Below, in pieces: positions 1 through 4,291 of a stretch of 5,754 nucleotides of DNA (its first letter is position 1; every line of letters starts with the position of its first letter). The notes beneath the pieces are model-generated. The model searched no databases. It saw nothing but the letters and a program-made list of their open reading frames with translations, and was not told the DNA's origin. The translations under genes were made by a program, and so were the position numbers. Origin of the DNA: Acidobacteriota bacterium. GTDB lineage: Bacteria; Acidobacteriota; Terriglobia; Terriglobales; Acidobacteriaceae. Where the stretch lies: assembly GCA_021798655.1 (NCBI GenBank), contig JAJZFE010000006.1, forward strand, positions 1-5,754. Reading direction: 5' to 3'.

Positions 1-1
1 C

Positions 2-247
2 CGGCTGGAGATGCACGAGTCCATCCAGCAACCCGGCGCCGTCCACGAGCCCGTCGGCAAGCATCTGCACAGTGAGATCTGGTGCGTGAAGGAAGGCGTC
101 TGCGAGCTGATGACCAACGGCGTCATCCGCACCATGCGCGCCGGCGATGTCGGCATCTGCTGCGCCGGCGACCTGCACTACGTCAAGAACGCCGGCGACA
201 CGCCCTGCACCTACTTCGTCATCACCGTCGGCCCACCGGAGCCATAG
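2..247 (+). CDS. Cupin-domain protein, C-terminal part (5' end outside window)
   Basis: This is a small beta-barrel cupin, probably metal-binding; no substrate can be assigned. The reading frame is already open at base 2 and continues through the ATG at base 11, so the true start is probably upstream and the gene is cut by the window edge. Counting from that ATG (78 codons), motif 1 appears as H18-x-H20-x-E22 followed by a conserved glycine. Motif 2 appears as G45, then C51-A-G53, H56 and N60. This matches the family pattern G-x5-P-x-G-x2-H-x3-N, except that the usual proline is cysteine. H18, H20, E22 and H56 are the expected metal ligands. The protein ends GPPEP just after the last barrel strand, as in short single-domain cupins. 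No partner gene is visible on its 5' side. It converges on the YtxH-type gene and shares a terminator with it. Confidence 0.82.
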   Translation, partial: RLEMHESIQQPGAVHEPVGKHLHSEIWCVKEGVCELMTNGVIRTMRAGDVGICCAGDLHYVKNAGDTPCTYFVITVGPPEP

Positions 248-255
248 CCCCGCGC

Positions 256-292
256 AAAAAAAGAACCCGCAGCCGAAGCTGCGAGTTTTCTT
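256..292. terminator. Bidirectional rho-independent terminator with UUCG loop
   Basis: A perfect 6-bp stem CGCAGC/GCTGCG (268-273 with 278-283) encloses a 4-base loop. It is flanked by AAGAA (261-265), which pairs with TTCTT (288-292). Read on the minus strand, the loop is TTCG closed by C-G, the very stable cUUCGg tetraloop, and it is followed by a run of seven T (complement of 256-262). Read on the plus strand, the hairpin is followed by TTTTCTT. It starts 8 bases after the cupin stop and lies about 40 bases after the YtxH-type stop, so it can end transcription of both convergent genes. The minus-strand direction has the stronger U tract. Confidence 0.85.
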
Positions 293-331
293 GGAAGATC
301 CTCGAACCTGTAACCATCGGTTCTTATATCT

Positions 332-637
332 TCAGATGAGCTTCGATACCGAACGGGTTGCCTTCGTGGCCGACTTCACCACACCGTTCGCCGCGTCCAC
401 CACATCTTCGAACTGGTCCTTGCTGGCCTCGATAAACCGCTCGGCCTCTTTGCCCAGCCGCTCTGCCTGGTCTTTCAGGTACTCGGCCGCGTCCTCCAGC
501 GAGTCCCCCAGATCCTCAAAGTTCCGCTTCAGCTTCTTGCGCGTCGCCGCACCGGTCTGCGGAGCATACAGCAGCGCTATCGCGCCGCCAACCGCCGCGC
601 CAATCCCAAGAGCCACCAACAAATGTTTGCTGCGCAT
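332..637 (-). CDS. YtxH-type membrane-anchored coiled-coil protein
   Basis: This 101-residue protein resembles the YtxH/general-stress family, small inner-membrane proteins often linked to envelope or general stress; the molecular role is not established. Residues 5-24 form a Gly/Ala-rich transmembrane helix (LLVALGIGAAVGGAIALLYAP). They lead into the family signature APQTGAATRKKL at about 25-36. Residues 34 to about 95 are charged and helical with heptad-like spacing, consistent with a coiled coil or amphipathic helix. An in-frame ATG at 673 would add 12 residues. The ATG at 637 is preferred because GGAGGG lies 7 bases before it and the membrane helix then starts right after a short basic N-terminus. 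It follows the uracil-DNA glycosylase gene in the same direction after a 93-base gap, long enough for its own promoter. A strong terminator follows it. The family is confident from sequence pattern; the function is not. Confidence 0.85.
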   Translation of the reverse strand: MRSKHLLVALGIGAAVGGAIALLYAPQTGAATRKKLKRNFEDLGDSLEDAAEYLKDQAERLGKEAERFIEASKDQFEDVVDAANGVVKSATKATRSVSKLI

Positions 638-644
638 ATTTTTA

Positions 645-650
645 CCCTCC
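645..650 (-). promoter_or_regulatory. Strong Shine-Dalgarno deciding the YtxH-type start
   Basis: GGAGGG on the minus strand, with a 7-base spacer (TAAAAAT) before the ATG at 637. The upstream in-frame ATGs at 673 and 664 lack a comparable site. This favours the 101-residue product over the 113-residue reading. Confidence 0.8.
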
Positions 651-683
651 GTGCTTCTCTGCATAGGACTCATCTCAACCGCT

Positions 684-696
684 TCAGGTTTCCTGA
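684..696. repeat. Short perfect inverted repeat upstream of the YtxH-type gene
   Basis: TCAGG-TTT-CCTGA is a perfect 5-bp inverted repeat around a 3-base centre, in the 93-base gap between the uracil-DNA glycosylase stop and the YtxH-type start. A further TCAGG lies at 711-715, so the CCTGA arm could also pair there. It could be an operator or a small hairpin. There is no T run directly after it, so it is not itself a standard terminator. Such a short repeat can arise by chance. Confidence 0.3.
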
Positions 697-702
697 TCTT
701 CT

Positions 703-729
703 AAAAAAACTCAGGCACGCTTCGCAGTC
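703..729 (-). terminator. Possible weak terminator after the uracil-DNA glycosylase gene
   Basis: On the minus strand, a run of seven T (complement of A at 703-709) begins about 20 bases after the glycosylase stop. An imperfect stem precedes it: AGG pairs with CCT around a GC-GAA-GC core, with internal mismatches. The T run is clear but the stem is poor, so termination here may be partial or absent. If the site is inactive, the YtxH-type gene would be co-transcribed with the operon upstream. Confidence 0.25.
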
Positions 730-730
730 C

Positions 731-1441
731 TCAACCAGCCAGTTCCAACGCGCGCACAAACACCTTCGCAAACATCGGCCGGTTCAGCCGACCGGTATTC
801 GTATTCCGCAGCGACGGGTGATAGCAGCCCAGCAGCCGCAGCCCGTTCGGCAGCACATACTCCGCGCCGTGCGAGAACGTGTACGCCGACCTCCGTTCAA
901 TCACTCCCAGCGCAAGCTGATGCGCCAGAAAGCCGTCCCACGCAATCTTGCCCAGGCACACCACCACGCGCACCTTCTTCAGCGCGGCGATCTCCGCCGT
1001 CAGGTGCGGCGCGCAGTTGCGAACCTCCTGCGGCGTCGGCTTGTCGCCTGGCGGCGCGCAGCGTACCACCGACGAGATCCACAGCCGCCGCAGCTTCAGC
1101 CCGTCGTCGCGGCTCACCGCGCGCGGCTTGCTCGCCAGCCCCAGCTCATGCAGCACGTCGTACATGAAGTCGCCCGACGCATCGCCCGTGAACGGCCTCC
1201 CCGTCCGATTGGCGCCATGCGCTCCCGGCGCCAGTCCCAGCACATGAATCCGCGCATTCGCATCGCCAAAGCCCGGCACCGGCCTGGCCCAATACTCCTG
1301 CTCGCGATAACGCTTTATCTTCACCGCGCCGATCCGCTCGCCATAGATGCGAAGCCGTTCGCAGCGCGTGCAGGCCGCGATCTCCTGCCGCACCTGATGC
1401 AGCACGGTGAGCGATCCCTCTGGTTGTCGTCGCGTCGTCAA
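731..1441 (-). CDS. Type-5 uracil-DNA glycosylase (UDGb), 4Fe-4S enzyme
   Basis: This cytoplasmic base-excision repair enzyme removes uracil, and in this family hypoxanthine and other deaminated bases, from DNA. The 236 residues contain the family-5 active-site motif GLAPGAHGANRTGR (69-82), continuing into FTGD (84-87). The second motif is CYHPSLRNTNTGRL (206-219), with H208 in the conserved HPS. In family 5, motif A lacks the polar water-activating residue of the classical enzymes, as here. Four cysteines fit iron-sulfur cluster ligands: C24 and C27 (CTRC), C128 and C143. The start is TTG at 1441, overlapping the upstream TGA stop as TTGA, with AAGGAAG 7 bases before it. A GTG at 1405 (codon 13) is a weaker alternative but would still keep C24. 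It is the last gene of the tight minus-strand group, so translation is probably coupled to the oxidoreductase. The family assignment is firm; the exact start is less certain. Confidence 0.93.
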   Translation of the reverse strand: MTTRRQPEGSLTVLHQVRQEIAACTRCERLRIYGERIGAVKIKRYREQEYWARPVPGFGDANARIHVLGLAPGAHGANRTGRPFTGDASGDFMYDVLHELGLASKPRAVSRDDGLKLRRLWISSVVRCAPPGDKPTPQEVRNCAPHLTAEIAALKKVRVVVCLGKIAWDGFLAHQLALGVIERRSAYTFSHGAEYVLPNGLRLLGCYHPSLRNTNTGRLNRPMFAKVFVRALELAG

Positions 1442-2682
1442 GCCTGGGCTTCCTTGATCTTCGCCGCCGGAATCGGCATCCTGTCCTCTGTGAACACGGC
1501 ATCATGCGCCACCGAGCACGCCATCGCCGCACGAAAGCCGCAGAAGACATCCGCGAAGATCGCATTCTCCCCGCGCACCGCGCCGATGAACGAACGCACC
1601 GCAGCCAGTGTTGGGTCCTCAGTCGTAGCCGTCACAACCTTCTCTCCCGAACCGCGATACGGCATCTCACCTTTGGTCGAGTACGACGCGCCCGTCACCA
1701 CGCCGCGCTCCACCACCGTCTTGCTGTCAGCCTTATCCGCACTCGGCGCGTTAGACCTGCCCTTCTCGAAGTAGAAGTACGCGTCCTCAATCGTGATCTG
1801 CACGCTGCCGCCCGTGCCATAGATCCAGAACTCGCAGCCCTGCTTCGCATTGTCCGTCAACGATGAAAACACCAGCCTGCGCCCCTGCGAGTAGCTGAAC
1901 ACCGACTGTACGTTGTCGCCCACCGTGCGCCCGTCATGATACCGACAGATGCTGTTAGTCCCGATCACGCTGCTCGGCTGCTCGCCAAAGACCCAGTTCG
2001 CCATATCAATGTGGTGCGAACCCAGCTCCGTGCCCAGCCCACCGGATGTCTCTCGATAGAGTCGCCAGTTGATCAGGTGTTCCAGCTTGCCATCTGCGTC
2101 CGGCGAAGGCACTGCGCGTCGCCAGTCGCCGTTGCGATGCCAGTACGCATAGCAGTGCGTCGGCGTACCGATATCGCCCGCATGGACGCGTCGCACCGCC
2201 TCCTGCGCCCAGCTCGCATACCGGTACTCGTGGCCAATCTGGAACAGCACCTTGTTGCGCGTCACCGCTTCCAGAATGTTGTGATTGTCCTCCACCGTAA
2301 AGCCCAGCGCCTTCTCGCCGTAGATCGGCTTGCCCGCATTCGCCGCAGCGATCACGTGCTCAGCATGGCAGCCCACCGGCGACGCGATCAGCACCGCATC
2401 AACGTCATTGCGCGAGAGCAGATCCTTGGGATCGGCCGTGTGCGGCACCTCACTGCCTACGATGCGATTCACCTGCTCATAGCGCGGCGGATAGATGTCG
2501 CAGATGGCCGCGACCGAGACGCCGGGCACGCGCAGAAACTGGCGCATGTCCTCCTGCCCGCGGCTGCCTGCGCCAAGGATGCCCAGGCGAACCGGCTTGA
2601 TCGCCGGCGCAGCAGCGCGTGCGATGGTGGTGGAGGCGAGTGCGGCGGCGGAGGCGGATTGCAGAAAGCTGCGGCGGTCCAT
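1438..2682 (-). CDS. Tat-exported Gfo/Idh/MocA family oxidoreductase
   Basis: This is an NAD(P)-dependent sugar- or polyol-type oxidoreductase, probably exported folded with its cofactor; the substrate is unknown. The 414 residues begin with a twin-arginine signal (MDRRSFLQSA, R3-R4). A hydrophobic Ala-rich stretch follows and ends near ARAAAPA (21-27). The Rossmann fold starts at RLGILGAGSRG (32-42), and CDIYPPR (61-67) follows the second strand. The EK pair that usually reads EKPL is E123-K124 followed by ALG, so the conserved proline is alanine; K124 is the expected catalytic or binding lysine. The C-terminal domain has NWRLYRETSGG (205-215) and GSHHIDMANW (221-230), giving the H223-x-x-D226 motif. 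This layout is shared with Tat-dependent members near the GH109-type enzymes, but no glycosidase activity can be claimed. The ATG at 2682 has AAGGA 5 bases upstream. It lies 19 bases after the ApbE stop and overlaps the UDGb start by 4 bases, so it sits mid-operon. Confidence 0.92.
   Translation of the reverse strand: MDRRSFLQSASAAALASTTIARAAAPAIKPVRLGILGAGSRGQEDMRQFLRVPGVSVAAICDIYPPRYEQVNRIVGSEVPHTADPKDLLSRNDVDAVLIASPVGCHAEHVIAAANAGKPIYGEKALGFTVEDNHNILEAVTRNKVLFQIGHEYRYASWAQEAVRRVHAGDIGTPTHCYAYWHRNGDWRRAVPSPDADGKLEHLINWRLYRETSGGLGTELGSHHIDMANWVFGEQPSSVIGTNSICRYHDGRTVGDNVQSVFSYSQGRRLVFSSLTDNAKQGCEFWIYGTGGSVQITIEDAYFYFEKGRSNAPSADKADSKTVVERGVVTGASYSTKGEMPYRGSGEKVVTATTEDPTLAAVRSFIGAVRGENAIFADVFCGFRAAMACSVAHDAVFTEDRMPIPAAKIKEAQA
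1449..1455 (-). promoter_or_regulatory. Ribosome binding site supporting the TTG start of the UDGb gene
   Basis: AAGGAAG on the minus strand lies inside the last codons of the oxidoreductase gene, with a 7-base spacer (CCCAGGC) before the TTG at 1441. Site and spacing support the rare TTG start and the 4-base TTGA overlap, an arrangement that favours translational coupling. Confidence 0.6.
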
Positions 2683-2687
2683 GCGTG

Positions 2688-2692
2688 TCCTT
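2688..2692 (-). promoter_or_regulatory. Ribosome binding site of the Gfo/Idh/MocA gene
   Basis: AAGGA on the minus strand, 5 bases before the ATG at 2682. It lies in the 19-base gap after the ApbE stop codon. This gap has room for a ribosome site but no promoter, which supports co-transcription with the ApbE gene. Confidence 0.6.
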
Positions 2693-2701
2693 GGTCAGCG
2701 G

Positions 2702-3778
2702 TTAGCGAGAGCAGTGAGTGTGGTCGATGGGTTCATCCCAACGGTAGACAGTGCAACGCGCGTGATCCGCATTGCCGGAGACGATCAGTGCGCGCGAGTT
2801 CGCTGCATACGTCTTCAGCGTTGCCACGCTTTGCGCCGGAGCTTGAACAAATATCACATTCGACAGCGCATCACTCGCTGTCGCCGACGGATTCACAATA
2901 CTCACCTGCACCATCCCCTCGATGGGCTGCAACGTGTGCGGGTTCATGATGTGGCAGTACAGGTGCCCGCCAATCGTGAAGTTCTTCTGGCTGCAGTCCG
3001 CACTCGACAGCGAGGTGTCACGCAGCGTGATCACCGAAAGCGTCCGCTGCGACGGCAACGGTCCGGGCACCACCACACGCCAGCCGGCCCGGTGCGGCGG
3101 CGCACCCAGCGCATACACCGTGCTGCTGCCCGCTGAAAGCATCGCCGCCGTCACATGATCGGCGCGCAGAATGCGGACCGCCGCATCGACAGCAAACCCT
3201 TTCCCGATTCCGCCGGGATCCAGCTCGACACCGGGCGCAGTGAACTCGACCGTGCGGCTGGCCGCATCAAGCTGCACCTTCTCCCAGCCCGTCACCGCGC
3301 GCAGCGCCGCAAGCTCGGCCTCTGACGGCACGCGTCCACTGTGCCGGAAGAAGCCCCAGGACTTCATCAGTCGCCCCACCGTGATATCGAACGCGCCATC
3401 GCTCACCGCGCTCCAGTGCTGCGACTGCTCCAGGAAGTCGAACATCTCCGGGTCCGTCGTCACGGGCCCGCTGCCGGCGTTCTGGTTGATGCGCGAAAGC
3501 TCGCTGGATTCGCGGTAGTTCGACAGCAGTTGCTCCACGCGATCCACCTCGTCGAAGACCTCCTGCGACACCGCGGCTGCCGACGACGCGCTCGCACTGT
3601 AGAGGTAGAGCGTAAACTCAGTGCCCATCGCAGGATGCGTCGTCGTATACATCTGCAGCGGCGACGCGGCCTTCGCACTCACGCCACAGAACAGCAACGC
3701 CACACACGCCATCGCGCAGAGCCCTCGCACCCTTCGTCCCGCACCGTCTGATCGCACTCGCCGCATCGCAGGCACCAT
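2702..3778 (-). CDS. ApbE-family FAD:protein FMN transferase, exported
   Basis: ApbE enzymes act outside the cytoplasmic membrane. They use FAD to attach FMN to a Ser/Thr of partner redox proteins, with Mg2+. Numbering is for the 358-residue product from the ATG at 3778. Residues 1-37 form a long basic signal peptide with hydrophobic core LCAMACVALLFCGVSA and a likely cleavage after AKA; no proper lipobox is seen. Family motifs follow in order: MGTEF (51-55), SNYRESSELSRIN (86-98), FDITVG (130-135), LDPGGIGKGFAVD (186-198), SAGSS (215-219), HIMNP (276-280) and SDALSN (302-307). Two motifs deviate: SAGSS replaces the usual D-x-GGD-type motif, and SDALSN carries Asn where many homologues have Thr after DALS. 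The start is uncertain: ATG 3778, ATG 3766 and GTG 3826 are all in frame and none has a good Shine-Dalgarno. It is the first gene of the minus-strand group. No flavinylation-target motif was recognised in this window. Confidence 0.9.
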   Translation of the reverse strand: MVPAMRRVRSDGAGRRVRGLCAMACVALLFCGVSAKAASPLQMYTTTHPAMGTEFTLYLYSASASSAAAVSQEVFDEVDRVEQLLSNYRESSELSRINQNAGSGPVTTDPEMFDFLEQSQHWSAVSDGAFDITVGRLMKSWGFFRHSGRVPSEAELAALRAVTGWEKVQLDAASRTVEFTAPGVELDPGGIGKGFAVDAAVRILRADHVTAAMLSAGSSTVYALGAPPHRAGWRVVVPGPLPSQRTLSVITLRDTSLSSADCSQKNFTIGGHLYCHIMNPHTLQPIEGMVQVSIVNPSATASDALSNVIFVQAPAQSVATLKTYAANSRALIVSGNADHARCTVYRWDEPIDHTHCSR

Positions 3779-3856
3779 GCTAAACGCGCGGAGGCCCTCG
3801 TGTCTTCCGCATGGCGGACGCCGCACCGCCGCACTCTGTTAGCGTTGTAGACAGGG
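3779..3856. other. Divergent intergenic region, presumed promoters
   Basis: This stretch separates the ApbE operon (minus) from the small membrane protein gene (plus), so promoters for both should lie here or just inside the genes. I could not pick out a convincing -35/-10 pair on either strand. If the GTG at 3826 is the real ApbE start, the spacer shrinks to 30 bases. Confidence 0.35.
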
Positions 3857-4177
3857 ATGAAACGCCTGCTCCAAATCGGAACGCTGCTGCTGTTGCTCGT
3901 CACCGTGCTCGCGCCGCTGCTGGAGTGCTTCGATCGCTGGGACAAGCCGGGCCTCGGCAACGACACCGAGTTCCCTGTCTTCGCGCTGGTGCTGGTGCTC
4001 TGCCTGCTGCTGCTCGTCATGCGGCTGGTCGCGCGCTCCGCGTTGCAGATGGACATGCAACTGCTCCCCGGCCTGTGGCGCGATGCCGATGCGGCCTGCG
4101 TCCCTCGCCAGCCCCTCAGCGCTGTCTTCGTGCCTCCGCCGCGATGCACGCTTCCCTACTCGCCACTCCGAATCTGA
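3857..4177 (+). CDS. Small two-helix membrane protein of unknown function
   Basis: I do not recognise a named family. The 106-residue product has a hydrophobic helix at about 4-23 (Leu-rich, after the basic MKR) and another at about 39-59. A polar hairpin (ECFDRWDKPGLGNDTEF) joins them, and its charged, aromatic and Gly/Pro residues look constrained rather than random. A cytoplasmic-leaning basic residue pair (R56, R60) flanks the second helix. The tail (61-106) is mixed, proline-rich, and ends YSPLRI. The ATG at 3857 has AGGG directly against it instead of a normally spaced ribosome site, so translation may be leaderless or poorly initiated. The gene is divergent from the ApbE operon and 114 bases before the receptor. 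The hydrophobic pattern and its fit in an otherwise empty interval support a real gene. Function is unknown; a link to the receptor is only positional. Confidence 0.68.
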   Translation: MKRLLQIGTLLLLLVTVLAPLLECFDRWDKPGLGNDTEFPVFALVLVLCLLLLVMRLVARSALQMDMQLLPGLWRDADAACVPRQPLSAVFVPPPRCTLPYSPLRI

Positions 4178-4278
4178 TTTTCTGCAAAGACTGCCACGTA
4201 CCGCAGCGGCGCTTCTGCGCGCGTCTGCATGGCTGGCCGCGTTGCTGCAACGACTGTACGCAGCGCCTGAAGTTCTTC

Positions 4279-4284
4279 GGAGAG
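4279..4284 (+). promoter_or_regulatory. Ribosome binding site of the TonB-dependent receptor gene
   Basis: GGAGAG, with a 7-base spacer (TTGCATC) before the ATG at 4292. It supports that codon over the in-frame ATG at 4298. The rest of the 114-base gap after the small membrane gene (4178-4291) shows no clear promoter or terminator hairpin. Confidence 0.65.
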
Positions 4285-4291
4285 TTGCATC

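Noticed and set aside
623..1774. 383-codon open frame on the plus strand
   Set aside because: Antisense to the UDGb gene and part of the oxidoreductase. The product is Arg/His/Gln-rich with no domain pattern.
1936..2949. 337-codon open frame on the plus strand
   Set aside because: Antisense to the oxidoreductase and the end of the ApbE gene, both with firm family motifs. The translation is Arg/His/Ala-rich, typical of shadow frames.
3679..4149. 156-codon open frame on the minus strand ahead of the ApbE gene
   Set aside because: It is antisense to the small membrane protein and out of frame with the ApbE signal peptide. It is Ser/Arg-rich with no recognisable domain.
4180..4262. Cysteine cluster in a plus-strand frame (CKDC ... 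CCNDC) resembling a zinc ribbon
   Set aside because: It sits in a 114-base spacer within a frame whose upstream part is antisense to the ApbE gene and Arg/Ala-rich. It runs on out of frame into the receptor signal peptide and lacks its own start and ribosome site. The spacing also fits no standard zinc-binding fold.
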